Below, in pieces: positions 8,806-18,072 of a stretch of 64,000 nucleotides of DNA. Every line of letters starts with the position of its first letter. Position 1 is the first letter of the stretch. The position numbers were made by a program, and so were the translations under genes. The DNA comes from Alteromonadaceae bacterium Bs31 (lineage in GTDB: Bacteria; Pseudomonadota; Gammaproteobacteria; Pseudomonadales; Cellvibrionaceae), in the NCBI GenBank assembly GCA_900177435.1, contig FXAI01000002.1:143806-207805 (forward strand), in the 5' to 3' direction. The notes under the pieces are model-generated. The model was not told where the DNA came from, made no database searches, and saw only the letters and a program-made list of their open reading frames with translations.

Positions 8806-10080
8806 ATGCATAAACATCCCCTCTTAAGTCGACTGTTTTTATTGTGTATCTTTGCACTGAGCGCTCTTGCCTTTGCTCAGGATATGCCATCCAGCAAGCC
8901 AGAAAAGCTGGGGCTCTCGTCCGAACGCTTACAATGGCTCGATAAAACGTTCCAAGCCTATGTTGACCAACAGCATATGTCGGGCTCCGTAGTTCTGGCA
9001 GCTCGCAAAGGCAAGGTTTTTTATCATAAAGCCTTTGGCTTGCGTGATCGTGAAGCCAATGCCCCGATGCAACCAGACACCATTTTTAGAATTGCTTCGC
9101 AAACCAAAGCACTGGTAAGCGTGGCGGCCATGATTCTTCAGGAACGAGGTCAGCTCCATATCAGCGACCCGGTGGGGAAATATATACCCGAGTTTATGCA
9201 CACCACAGTTGCACGCGAACAAACTGATGGCAGCTATACCGTCGAAAAAGCAAAACGCCCCATCACCCTGCATGATTTACTCACCCATACCAGTGGCGTA
9301 AGTTACGGCTATGGGCCCGCTAAGGCGGAATGGCAGCAAGCAAATATACAAGGCTGGTATTTTGCAGATCGGGACGAAGCTATTCTGGATATCGTTAAAC
9401 GCATGGCCGCCCTGCCCTTCGACGCCCAACCTGGCGAAAAATGGGTTTACGGCTATAACACCGATATTTTAGGGGCTGTACTCGAGGTGGTCAGCGGTAT
9501 GCCCCTTGATGAACTGCTTAATAAGTTGCTAATACAGCCGCTTGATATGCGCGATACGCATTTCTTTCTTCCGGAAGCAAAGGCAAATCGCCTTGCCAGC
9601 GTTTACACCCCCCTCACCAACGGCGGCATAGCACGCTCGCCTGAGCAGGGCACTATGGACGCGCAGGGGCATTACCTGCACGGCCCTCGAAAGTGCTTCT
9701 CAGGCGGCGCCGGGCTCTTATCAACGGCGGAGGACTATGGCAAGTTTCTGCAAATGCTTTTAGGTGGCGGTAAATACCGCGACACCAGAATTCTTTCTCG
9801 AAAATCTGTGGAGCTGATGCTCAGCGATCACCTGGGTGCCATACCCTACAAGCCCGGCTCCGGATTTGGTTTGGGCTTTAGAATTGTGAAGGATTTGGGG
9901 CTGAACGCAGAGCTTTCTTCAGTAGGTACTTTTCGTTGGGGCGGGGCCTATCATTCAAGCTACTGGGGTGATCCAGAAGAAGCTTTACTGGTGGTTTATT
10001 TTACCCAGTTAAGACCCAATACCAGCATCGACGACCATACCAAACTTCGCGCTTTGATATATCAAGCGATTGTGGACTAG
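8806..10080 (+). CDS. Exported serine hydrolase, class C beta-lactamase family
   Basis: With the start at 8806 the protein is 424 residues and begins with a clean signal peptide (MHKHPLLSRLFLLCIFALSALAFAQ). In-frame starts at 8791 and 8686 would hide this peptide behind unrelated residues. It has the serine beta-lactamase/penicillin-binding-like fold used by EstB-type esterases. The nucleophile motif S-Q-T-K is at Ser98 and Lys101, the second tyrosine motif is in KWVYGYNTDILGAVLEVVSG, and a late WGGAYHSSYWGDPEE segment replaces the KTG region. Family members are esterases, peptidases or lactamases, so the substrate is open. A long hairpin 16 bp after the stop probably ends transcription. Confidence 0.8.
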   Translation: MHKHPLLSRLFLLCIFALSALAFAQDMPSSKPEKLGLSSERLQWLDKTFQAYVDQQHMSGSVVLAARKGKVFYHKAFGLRDREANAPMQPDTIFRIASQTKALVSVAAMILQERGQLHISDPVGKYIPEFMHTTVAREQTDGSYTVEKAKRPITLHDLLTHTSGVSYGYGPAKAEWQQANIQGWYFADRDEAILDIVKRMAALPFDAQPGEKWVYGYNTDILGAVLEVVSGMPLDELLNKLLIQPLDMRDTHFFLPEAKANRLASVYTPLTNGGIARSPEQGTMDAQGHYLHGPRKCFSGGAGLLSTAEDYGKFLQMLLGGGKYRDTRILSRKSVELMLSDHLGAIPYKPGSGFGLGFRIVKDLGLNAELSSVGTFRWGGAYHSSYWGDPEEALLVVYFTQLRPNTSIDDHTKLRALIYQAIVD

Positions 10081-10095
10081 CGAATACCAGCCATA

Positions 10096-10127
10096 CCTTC
10101 CAGGGCCTGTTAGCAGGCCCTGGAAGG
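10096..10127 (+). terminator. Perfect 14-bp hairpin after the serine hydrolase
   Basis: Arms 10096-10109 (CCTTCCAGGGCCTG) and 10114-10127 are perfectly complementary with a four-base loop TTAG. No immediate T-run follows, though a TTTTTT lies at about 10144. It probably acts as a transcript end or 3' stabiliser. Confidence 0.6.
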
Positions 10128-10413
10128 CGGTAAATGAATGTCGTTTTTTCTTCGTTATAGGTAAAACATACACAGACTCGCCAAGCCGAGCTTATATCTT
10201 TTACCCACATATGCGCGCTTTTTCTGTTTCCATTTCTGTTTCTGCGCATAAAACCCAAGCACAGCATAGCTTCAACGGTAACAACGAAACACGCCCCACT
10301 GTGAACGCTATCGCGCCAAATCATCCAGCATGCTTTCTTTGTTCTCCCTTCCCTAGCTCAACATAAAAAGTTTACACTTCCACTTTCTAACGAGTATACA
10401 AGGAAGGTAGCCT

Positions 10414-10986
10414 ATGCCTATAAACTGGTCGCCGGGGATTAACGACCCAACGCTAGTTGGCTGGCTAACGGTAGCACTGTATTGTATTGCTGCGTGGAGT
10501 TCCTGGCGTATCTATTTTCAGTGTGAGCGTATTTTCATAATACACATCCACCAGCAGAAACGTTTTTGGCTAGGGGTAAGCTGCTCCATGGTCTTGCTTG
10601 CGCTCAACAAACAGCTGGATCTGCAAACCCTGCTTACCAAAACAGGCCGTCTCCTGGCGCGCGAGCAAGGTTGGTATCGCGACCGCGATAGTGTTCAAAT
10701 TCTCTTTCTTATTTTCCTGGCTGCAAGCTGCGTCTCTTTACTCGCTTATCTTTTTTATTATTTTAGGCGCATATTAATTACCAACTTCGCCGCCTTAGCC
10801 GGGCTGACTTTGCTGATATTTTTTATCATGGCACGTGCAGTATCATTTCACTACGCAGACACGCTATTTCGCAGCCAGCTATTAGGGCTTAAGTTGTACC
10901 AGTTTATTGAGATAGCAGGGATTTTTTGTGTGTGGCTGAATGCCTATGCACTGATGTACCTGTCTAAAAGAATAAAGACAAGCTAG
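10414..10986 (+). CDS. Multi-pass inner membrane protein, unknown
   Basis: A 190-residue hydrophobic protein with about five predicted membrane helices: PTLVGWLTVALYCIAAWSSW, FWLGVSCSMVLLALN, LIFLAASCVSLLAYLFYYF, FAALAGLTLLIFFIMARAV and IEIAGIFCVWLNAYALMYL. The loop between helices 2 and 3 (LLTKTGRLLAREQGWYRDRD) is charged. I do not recognise a functional family. The start is supported by AAGGAAGG upstream of ATG. It sits alone between the serine hydrolase hairpin and the convergent phosphofructokinase gene. Confidence 0.65.
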   Translation: MPINWSPGINDPTLVGWLTVALYCIAAWSSWRIYFQCERIFIIHIHQQKRFWLGVSCSMVLLALNKQLDLQTLLTKTGRLLAREQGWYRDRDSVQILFLIFLAASCVSLLAYLFYYFRRILITNFAALAGLTLLIFFIMARAVSFHYADTLFRSQLLGLKLYQFIEIAGIFCVWLNAYALMYLSKRIKTS

Positions 10987-11074
10987 CGGCCGGAGCACTT
11001 GAATTGATCACAGAGTATAAACCCGCAACTATTATCGCCGTAATCAGGCGCTCATCCCTGATGGCTAGACGCAC

Positions 11075-12172
11075 TTAATCACCAAAAGAGATACCAACAC
11101 CTCGGGCTGCCTGCACCAGATAAGAATCCGTATTCACATAATTGTAATCGCGGGTTGCCTCATCCAGAGACACAGTAACAATATCGTTGTTCTTGTAAGC
11201 GACCATGCGACCAAACTCCTTAGCTAAAACCATTTCGAAGGCCTTTACACCGTATTGCGTTGCCAGCACTCTATCGAATGCAGTTGGTGAACCACCTCGT
11301 TGTAAATGACCCAGCACTGTTACTCGCGTATCTGCCGTACAGCCATTTTCTTGAAGTTGCCTAGCCAACAGATTACCAACACCGCCCAACCTCAGATTTT
11401 CATAGCCCACTTCCGTTGACTGCTGCGCGAACACCTCACCGCCAACCGCAGCTGCGCCCTCAGCAACAACGATATTGACAAAACCGCGCCCCTCACAATA
11501 ACGGCTGTTTACTCGCTCAACCACTTTGTCTATGTCGTAGGGGATTTCCGGAATAAGGCACACCTCTGCGCCACCCGCTATCGCAGAATGCAGAGCAATC
11601 CAACCGGCGCTGCGGCCCATAACCTCGAGAATCATAGCGCGATGATGGCTCTCGGCGGTGGTAACCAGCTTGTCAACGGCGTTACTCGCCTCTTGAACGG
11701 CTGTCTGAAACCCAAAGGTATAATCAGTGGCAGAAAGATCGTTATCGATAGTTTTGGGAACACCTACAACGTTCAAACCCTTTTCAAATAATTGTTGCGA
11801 GATTCGCTGTGAACCATCACCACCAATACTGATTACTGCTTCAAAGCCAAGCTCAGTCAAGCGCTTCAATAAAAAGTCTGAACGGTCTTCACTGCCCCAG
11901 CTGCCATCTGCCTGTTTTACCGGCCAGCTGAACGGCCCACCTTTTGTGGTGGTACGCAGAATTGTTCCACCTCTGGTATGAATACCCGCCGTAATAGCGG
12001 TTCCGCTCAGCTTTATAATATCCACCGCATCATTAAGCACGCCATTGTAGGCTTCCAGGCTACCCCAAACTTCCCACTCTTTACTGCGCGATGCCCGTTT
12101 TACGATGCCCCGAATTACAGCATTCAAGCCCGGACAGTCACCTCCACCGGTTAGCACTAGTAGTTTTTTCAT
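11075..12172 (-). CDS. pfkA: 6-phosphofructokinase
   Basis: A 365-residue cytosolic phosphofructokinase that phosphorylates fructose 6-phosphate at C1 in glycolysis. Visible family blocks are the N-terminal LTGGGDCPGLNAVIRGIV phosphate loop, GGTILRTTT, SIGGDGSQR, PKTIDNDL, the substrate loop MEVMGR-type (LEVMGRSAGW), and LGHLQRGGSPTAFDR near the C-terminus. The Gly of GGDGS is the residue seen in ATP-using enzymes, whereas the Lys of PKTIDND is the residue seen in PPi-using ones. This mixed pair is typical of the long-form ATP enzymes outside the E. coli PfkA group, so donor choice is probable ATP but not certain. It is monocistronic, with AAGGA a little far (13 bp) from the ATG. Confidence 0.88.
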   Translation of the reverse strand: MKKLLVLTGGGDCPGLNAVIRGIVKRASRSKEWEVWGSLEAYNGVLNDAVDIIKLSGTAITAGIHTRGGTILRTTTKGGPFSWPVKQADGSWGSEDRSDFLLKRLTELGFEAVISIGGDGSQRISQQLFEKGLNVVGVPKTIDNDLSATDYTFGFQTAVQEASNAVDKLVTTAESHHRAMILEVMGRSAGWIALHSAIAGGAEVCLIPEIPYDIDKVVERVNSRYCEGRGFVNIVVAEGAAAVGGEVFAQQSTEVGYENLRLGGVGNLLARQLQENGCTADTRVTVLGHLQRGGSPTAFDRVLATQYGVKAFEMVLAKEFGRMVAYKNNDIVTVSLDEATRDYNYVNTDSYLVQAARGVGISFGD

Positions 12173-12957
12173 GGTCTTGTTTATTCCTTAGATTTCGTCA
12201 AAAGCGGCCAGATAAAGTTAGTGCTCATTGGTGATGACAGGCTCGATCCATACCTCCGCCACACCCTTGAGCTTAGCCAATGAATTTAGCTATTTATTCA
12301 TCAATATCACAGGCACTATTGTATGATAATTTGTGCTGGCAGGGGTCCTCCCAGTGAGAGTTTACACAACTAAATCATAACAAATGATATCGCCTCGCCC
12401 GCAGTGCCCAAGCACTGCACAAGCACCTTGCAGCCACACAGTAAGATCCCCCTATTTGGTAGTATACAAATTTCAAGCAGGGAACAGCTTGGCCAGGCGT
12501 TTCTTGCAGCCCAGGCTATGAACGCAGTCCGGGCGAGCAAATGCCAAAGTCTCTACCACATGAGACGGAATGCGACTCGCTGCGTTCCCAAGTGGGATAA
12601 TCGAGCTCAAAAATATACCGGCAAAGCCTACCGCTGTAATTAGCGCTCGATACTCGGGTTCTACGGCATTATCGCGTGTATTTGATAACAGCAGTTTTAA
12701 TACTTACTTATGCACTACGCCAAGCGTAAGCCCTATTACCGCGTGTTCACTGCAATTCAGTAGCAGATATTGCATCTGATTAACTCAAGCCAACTTTCAG
12801 TGACAACGTAAGCCATAGCTCACGCGCTAAGCAACGCGATGTATTAAAAATATATAGTTTCTAAAGCTCTAGTAAAATAAACCAGGCAAGCCACAAACTT
12901 CCTATCGCCCGGTATCTGTCTATTCCTATCAAAAAAAAATAAAATACTACAAACGAT
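12173..12957. other. Gene-free stretch
   Basis: 785 bp between the start of pfkA and the end of a zinc-ribbon gene, both on the minus strand. The only open frames are short, overlapping and without ribosome binding sites. The pfkA promoter should lie near 12180-12350. I see no tRNA, repeat or strong hairpin. Confidence 0.4.
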
Positions 12958-13248
12958 TTATTTATCACTTAACGCCACAATATCACGGCCCAAGGATACT
13001 TCCAGCTTACAACTTGCACAAATACAATCACTAGACCTAATACTTACCGCGCCACAAGATGGGCATATTTTCAAGCTTAAGGTAAACCGTTGCCGATACT
13101 TTTTCTGTATACCTCTTTCGAGTATTCCGGGTAGGTTGAATAATTGTTTCGCAAACAAATAGGCTAAAGAAAATGGAACACGTGCTCTGCCACGCGATAG
13201 AAAAAAAGCAACGAGGGTGACTAAAATTGTCCAACCGTAATTACTCAT
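12958..13248 (-). CDS. Small membrane protein with C-terminal zinc ribbon
   Basis: A 96-residue protein starting at the ATG at 13248, which has GAGGAG seven bases upstream. An in-frame start at 13272 lacks one. An N-terminal membrane helix (GWTILVTLVAFFLSR) is followed by a basic linker and a C-terminal four-cysteine knuckle pair, CPSCGA then CICASC, consistent with a small zinc ribbon facing the cytosol. I do not recognise the family. It lies downstream of the DUF3360 permease on the same strand with a gap of about 40 bp, so it may be co-transcribed with it. Confidence 0.65.
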   Translation of the reverse strand: MSNYGWTILVTLVAFFLSRGRARVPFSLAYLFAKQLFNLPGILERGIQKKYRQRFTLSLKICPSCGAVSIRSSDCICASCKLEVSLGRDIVALSDK

Positions 13249-13289
13249 AGTGTACTCCTCATAGAAAACCATACGAAGACCAAGAACAT

Positions 13290-14798
13290 CTAAATATTTA
13301 GCCCCGATATACCCGGCAGCATGCCAACGCTCGCCATAGCAATAAGCGATACAAGAAATGCCAGGCCCGGTATAAGCAGGCGATCTGTAATAGAAAGCTG
13401 CTCCCTTCTCTCTTTATTGCCAATAAAGCCGTTGTTATCCAACAACATTGTCAGCGACCAACCAAAAACAGGATTAACCACGTAAGACGCGAGAATACAA
13501 ATACCTGCAGTTTCTGCATCGAGAGTTGTTTTAATCATTTGAATTCCAGCTTCCAGCAAGGGCATAAAAACCCCAACGAGCAGCGCCACGCACATAACAG
13601 GCTGCCAAACAGTAATATCCATGGGGTAACCCGAAACAGCTAACAAAACACAAAAAATGCCTGTTAAAATGGCACCTGCAGGAATGGGACGTTTCGCAAT
13701 CGCCATGGGAATCATGTACGTCCCCCAAGAAGAAGTAACATTGCCACCACCAATAACCGAGGCAATAAGTTGACGAAAAGAACAAGCGGTCATGGTGTCA
13801 TCCACATCCATTAATACATCTTTTGCTTTTTCCGGATAATTAAGCTGCTGAAAAACTTTGTGCCCAAGAAAATCAGGCGACCACATAGCTACTGCGAGGA
13901 TGGCAAACGGTGTAACAGAGATAAAATGCTGTAAATTTGGTAGGCCAAGCTTCCAGCCCGTTGTTTCGCCCCACCAGTAAAATGGATTAAGACTGGGAAA
14001 ACCCGGCGTAGTCTGAAACTCGAAGCTGGCGCCCATAAGCAAAGGAATTGCCAGCGCGATAGATGAGCAAAGAGGAATGGCCAGCCAACGTTTGTTTATT
14101 TTGGCAAGCCAGGCGTACACGAGAGTAATACTAAACAGTACACAAAGGAAGATCGGCCCTTTGCCCAGCGCAGAGGACCACGCCTTAAATTGCGCCAACT
14201 GGGAGAATACACCCATCGAGCCAAGATATATCAGCAAGCCACCCGAGACACCACGAGAACTTAAGTTAACCAGCCTGGAACCACACTTACTTATACTGAG
14301 CGCCAAGCCAAAAACGGCAATCATGATACCGAGCGCAAGTGGATGTCCCCCCGACGCCGCAATCATAGCAATTAGCGGTATCATAGGCCCGTGATTACCC
14401 GCCAGATTAGCTCTCGGGTTTAAAAACCCTGAAGTGAATATTACGAACAACACTGCAGATACCAGCAGTTCCAGGCGCACATTTTCGATCACGAATGCGT
14501 GGTCAAGGCCATAGGCTTTGGCGTATGCCGACATAACCGCAGAAAACATAACGGTAATACCAATGGTGCCGGAAAGGGCCGGGACTAAATCCTCCCATTC
14601 AAAATTGTAATCTCTGAATGGCAGGTTTGGACGCCAGCGCCTGGGGGACATAATCGTTAGCTCATGATCGAGATAAGCCGCTCGCGACGGAAAAGCCTGT
14701 GCAGATCGCCTTTTGTCCCGATAACTTTCGCTAGCGAGTTCTTGCTCGCAGCAAGCCCCGCGGGAATTAAAGTCGTTTATTTCGATCGATTCATTCAT
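13290..14798 (-). CDS. DUF3360 family multi-pass permease-like protein
   Basis: A 502-residue inner membrane protein with about ten to twelve helices, starting at ATG 14798 (AAGG upstream). An in-frame TTG at 14816 is less likely. Conserved-looking blocks are RRWRPNLPFRDYNFEWEDL before the first helix, GFLNPRANLAGNHGPMIPLI, GHKVFQQLNYPEKAKDVLMD, and NVTSSWGTYMIPMAIAKRPI, which fit the DUF3360 group related to sulfate/uracil-type permeases. The substrate is unknown. It is transcribed divergently from a LysR regulator, the usual arrangement for a regulator and its target, which suggests inducible uptake or export of a small anion or metabolite. Confidence 0.8.
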   Translation of the reverse strand: MNESIEINDFNSRGACCEQELASESYRDKRRSAQAFPSRAAYLDHELTIMSPRRWRPNLPFRDYNFEWEDLVPALSGTIGITVMFSAVMSAYAKAYGLDHAFVIENVRLELLVSAVLFVIFTSGFLNPRANLAGNHGPMIPLIAMIAASGGHPLALGIMIAVFGLALSISKCGSRLVNLSSRGVSGGLLIYLGSMGVFSQLAQFKAWSSALGKGPIFLCVLFSITLVYAWLAKINKRWLAIPLCSSIALAIPLLMGASFEFQTTPGFPSLNPFYWWGETTGWKLGLPNLQHFISVTPFAILAVAMWSPDFLGHKVFQQLNYPEKAKDVLMDVDDTMTACSFRQLIASVIGGGNVTSSWGTYMIPMAIAKRPIPAGAILTGIFCVLLAVSGYPMDITVWQPVMCVALLVGVFMPLLEAGIQMIKTTLDAETAGICILASYVVNPVFGWSLTMLLDNNGFIGNKERREQLSITDRLLIPGLAFLVSLIAMASVGMLPGISGLNI

Positions 14799-14922
14799 TG
14801 ATAGCCTTAACTGCAAAAATTAATATTTGAGAATTGTTTGGTAGATGCATATCTTTAATTAAACAGGCACCCTGAAATAAAACAATTCAGTAATTCTTAT
14901 CTCAACTATCGGGAACACTTAT
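14799..14922. promoter_or_regulatory. Divergent promoter region of permease and LysR regulator
   Basis: A 124-bp AT-rich gap between divergently transcribed DUF3360 permease and LysR genes. LysR proteins normally bind such gaps to control both genes. I could not assign a specific T-N11-A box with confidence, so this is a positional inference. Confidence 0.45.
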
Positions 14923-15810
14923 ATGAAGTTCAGCCTCAAGCAGCTACAGGTTTTCCAAAAAGTAGCTGAATACAAAAGTGTCTCTGACGCAGCCAAATCA
15001 CTTCATATCAGCCAGGCCGCCGCCAGCATGGCCTTGCATCAGTTAGAAACCTTGCTGGACAATAGTTTGTTCGTTCGACAGGGGCGCTCAATGGAGCTAA
15101 CAGCTTGGGGCCAGTGGCTTCGGCCTCGCGTGCACGAGCTAATGGCGACATGTAACACCATCGATATGGGTATAAACAGCATGGAGCTAGTGAGTGGGGT
15201 GCTGACAATCGGCGCAAGCCAAACGCCCGCAGAGCACTTGGTGCCCGGCTTGTTTAGCGCTCTTGACCAGAGCTTTCCGGCATTGCGACTTAACTTCGCC
15301 GTCGAAAACACCGAACACGTCATTAGCGGCTTACTGGATTATCACTACGACCTGGGCATCATTGAAGGTCATAGCGACCACGAAAAAATCAGTCGCGAAA
15401 TATGGTGCAAAGATGAGCTCGTGGTATTCGCCAGTAGCAGGCACCCCTATAGCCAGCTGCAAAAAGTGAGTTTGAGCCAGCTGGAAATGGCCCGCTGGAT
15501 TTTGCGGGAGCGTGGCGCTGGTACGCGGGAAATCTTTGACTTGTGTATCCATGAATATATCGATCAAATTAATGTCCACCGGGAGTACGACTCCATTGCA
15601 GTAATCATCGATATGGTGCGTGCAGGCGACTATCTCGGCTGCCTTAGCTACCGTTCGTTGCAAGCCTGGGAAGAGAAAAACGAACTATCCATTCTAAATG
15701 TGCCAGAGCTGAGCATGAAAAGAGATATCGCGTTCATATGGCGCAAGGACGACACTGAAAACCTTGCCAGAGACGCAGTATTAAATGTCGCAAAAAAATT
15801 GATAAACTAA
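14923..15810 (+). CDS. LysR family transcriptional regulator
   Basis: A 295-residue regulator. Residues 1-62 form the LysR winged helix (FSLKQLQVFQKVAEYKSVSD, AAKSLHISQAAASMALHQLE, LFVRQGRSMELTAWGQ). The rest is the two-lobe periplasmic-binding-like effector domain (GVLTIGASQTPAEHLVPGLF, LDYHYDLGIIEG, ARWILRERGAGTREIF). It is divergent from the DUF3360 permease 124 bp away, so the permease is its likely target, and it may repress its own transcription as is usual for the family. Effector unknown. Closest in style to CysB/CbbR-like members, but I would not name it. Confidence 0.88.
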   Translation: MKFSLKQLQVFQKVAEYKSVSDAAKSLHISQAAASMALHQLETLLDNSLFVRQGRSMELTAWGQWLRPRVHELMATCNTIDMGINSMELVSGVLTIGASQTPAEHLVPGLFSALDQSFPALRLNFAVENTEHVISGLLDYHYDLGIIEGHSDHEKISREIWCKDELVVFASSRHPYSQLQKVSLSQLEMARWILRERGAGTREIFDLCIHEYIDQINVHREYDSIAVIIDMVRAGDYLGCLSYRSLQAWEEKNELSILNVPELSMKRDIAFIWRKDDTENLARDAVLNVAKKLIN

Positions 15811-16086
15811 ATAAGGCGTGCTTATGGGCCGTTTACTCTAGGTGTGTTGGCAGCGTGATTGAAATCAATTTAATAGCAGTGGCTAGCTTGGAGAACCGAG
15901 TATGTTCTCTCAAGGCCTTGGTATATTTGGGGTAAGGTTTTCCCTATATCCACCCTGGTGAGTCCACCTAAAACTCATGCAGCGCCACCAAATCAGGTCG
16001 CAGCGTCGTTTAAGCACTGCCCCTTTAAGGCCTTATACTGCTAGCCTATCCAAACTTTACCTGCGCAAACTGAAAGGAATGTAAGC

Positions 16087-16803
16087 ATGAACAAACTACA
16101 ACACAAATGGGCCTTAGTCACCGGGGCAAGCAGGGGCGTAGGCCTGAGAGTCGCCAAAGCCTTGGCGCAAGAAGGCTGCCAACTGATTGTTCATTCAAGG
16201 AAGCTGGACAACACCCGTGAAGTCGTGGCAAAGCTAAGCGACATGGGAACGAAGGTTTATCCCGTAGCAGCAGAACTGGAGTCCACCGGTGAGCTAGAAA
16301 ACCTCATTCAGCAAGTGCGCGATATCAGCGGCAATCATCTGGATATACTATTTAATAACGCTGCCATCATGACCCCTTGGCGTGAACTGTTTGAACCCAC
16401 AATAGAAGACTATGCGCGTAGCTATCTGGTAAACAGCATCATTCCCGCAAAACTCTGTGATGCCTTTCTGCCAGCAATGCTAGAAAGAGATTGGGGACGC
16501 ATAGTAAATGTAACGTCCGGCATTGCAGACCAGCCCAACCTAATGGCTTATAGCTGCTCCAAAGCAGCATTAGATCGCTATGTGAGAGATATGCTACCCA
16601 CACTGGCGGGCACCAATGTACTTATGAATTTACTCGACCCCGGCTGGCTGCGCACAGACTTAGGCGGCCCAGAGGCAGACAATCATCCAGATTCCGTCAT
16701 TCCCGGCGCACTTGTACCCATACTCTGCGACAAAAATGAAGGTAGTGGGCACCTCTACCAAGCACAAGACTATGCGGAAAACGAGCCCTTTGCCCGGGGC
16801 TAA
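16087..16803 (+). CDS. Short-chain dehydrogenase/reductase (SDR)
   Basis: A 238-residue classical SDR. It has the NAD(P)-binding TGASRGVG at about residues 13-20, NNAAI in place of NNAG at about 92-96, a Ser in NVTSGIAD (about 143) and the active-site YSCSK at about 156-160. An Arg-Lys pair after the second strand (HSRKLDN) favours NADPH. The substrate cannot be told. AAAGGAATG lies just before the ATG. Neighbours are unrelated: a LysR gene upstream and an RDD protein downstream. Confidence 0.88.
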   Translation: MNKLQHKWALVTGASRGVGLRVAKALAQEGCQLIVHSRKLDNTREVVAKLSDMGTKVYPVAAELESTGELENLIQQVRDISGNHLDILFNNAAIMTPWRELFEPTIEDYARSYLVNSIIPAKLCDAFLPAMLERDWGRIVNVTSGIADQPNLMAYSCSKAALDRYVRDMLPTLAGTNVLMNLLDPGWLRTDLGGPEADNHPDSVIPGALVPILCDKNEGSGHLYQAQDYAENEPFARG

Positions 16804-17250
16804 ACATCACTGCATTCAATCAGCTATGCTCAATAACATTTTGAACATGAAATAAAAAATAACAAACGCACCAAGCCCCTTAAACACAAGATTTTTGGGG
16901 CACCTGTGGCTCACATTGCACTTCACTCAGAGCTCGATACTTCAGCCAAATACCACTGGAGAAGCATTCAGCAAGATCGAACGCTGCTAACTGAAGCGGA
17001 AATCCCGCCGCTAGTTTGCGCCGCATCAAGCCTTCACATAGCCACGCAAGCAAATTTTTGCTTAAATCCATAGGGTTTTCTAGAAGATTATTTGACCAGG
17101 GCGCCATTTCCAAAAGCCTTATACTGGCAATAGAACAAGTGACGGAGTACAAGGGCCTCCGTTGAGGGGTATATACGTGAGCGCAAAAGCCAAAGCAGAA
17201 ACAAAATCGGCGGAAAAAAAGCGCAGATTCTATTGCAGCAGGAATTATTG

Positions 17251-17664
17251 ATGATTGAAATACCAAAGATAAGACTAGCCCACCCAGGAACACGGTATCA
17301 GGGCCAGTTTTTGGATGGTCTAATATCCTTGTTTCTTTTTATCCTGGTTTTGTATATCACACGATGGTTCGGCCTGAAGGGCTTGGTATTTGATGTGCTA
17401 ATAGTACTAATACCGTTTGCCTATTTCGTGTTTTCCGACGCTTTACCCGGAGGCCAAAGTTTGGGAAAAAAACCGTTCGGAATTTATGTTATCGCCCGAA
17501 AAACCGGTAAGCCCTGTAACCTCTGGCAGTCTTTTTTACGCAATGTATTCAGTCCGATATTGGGCTTACTCGATGTATTGCTAATTCTCGGTGCAGATAG
17601 ACAGAGGCTAGGCGATGTTTTCGCTGGCACTGCCGTTATTAAAAGAACCCAACATAAAAGTTAG
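17251..17664 (+). CDS. RDD family membrane protein
   Basis: A 137-residue membrane protein started at the ATG at 17251 behind AGGA; an in-frame start at 17233 adds six residues. It begins with TRYQGQFLDGLISLFLFILV, where R-x-x-x-x-x-D-G replaces the R-x-x-x-x-x-x-D of RDD proteins. Two or three helices follow, then GQSLGKKPFGIYVIARKTGK and the closing DRQRLGDVFAGTAVI block. These are all RDD hallmarks (the G-x-S-x-G-K-x-x-x-G-x-x-V element and the R-x-G-D-x-x-A-G-T end). Some RDD proteins move ions, others are orphans. Monocistronic. Confidence 0.85.
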   Translation: MIEIPKIRLAHPGTRYQGQFLDGLISLFLFILVLYITRWFGLKGLVFDVLIVLIPFAYFVFSDALPGGQSLGKKPFGIYVIARKTGKPCNLWQSFLRNVFSPILGLLDVLLILGADRQRLGDVFAGTAVIKRTQHKS

Positions 17665-17853
17665 CCCAAGTTCGCATTACTTCAAAGAAGAGAACCTGCC
17701 CCTAAACTGGATTGACAATTGCGATCCAGATAAAACTCAATCATACTGCTAAAAATAGGTTTTTAACCGGTTTTAACTGAGGGAAGAATCTACTTTACTC
17801 GGTGAGCGAGGGCTCAACAGTTTAAACATTAAAAATAACAAAGGGGACTACAA

Positions 17854-18072
17854 GTGAAAAAAATTGGGATATATTTGATTATCGCTGGCATAGGTTCAAT
17901 TGTACTGAACCAACTTGGCTACGAATTTACCTTACTGATGTGGATTAGCAATTGGGGTGAAACGGTCGCCTGGGCAATCCGCGGGGGTGCTATAGCTGTA
18001 GGTGCCGTGTTATTTTTTATTGGTATACAGCAAGAGCAACAAAGCCTCACTGTAGGTTCCGAGTCCGACTAA
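17854..18072 (+). CDS. Small two-helix membrane protein
   Basis: A 72-residue protein with a GTG start, supported by AAAGGGG nine bases upstream and the KKIGIYLIIAG N-terminus. Two hydrophobic segments (IGIYLIIAGIGSIVLNQLG and GGAIAVGAVLFFIGI) flank a Trp-rich loop. The tail is polar. This is the shape of many stress-linked small membrane proteins, but I do not recognise a family. No operon partner. Confidence 0.6.
   Translation: MKKIGIYLIIAGIGSIVLNQLGYEFTLLMWISNWGETVAWAIRGGAIAVGAVLFFIGIQQEQQSLTVGSESD

Noticed and set aside
16880..17293. Minus-strand frame of 137 codons overlapping the RDD gene start
   Set aside because: It has no ribosome binding site and unnatural composition, and it overlaps the well-supported RDD gene.
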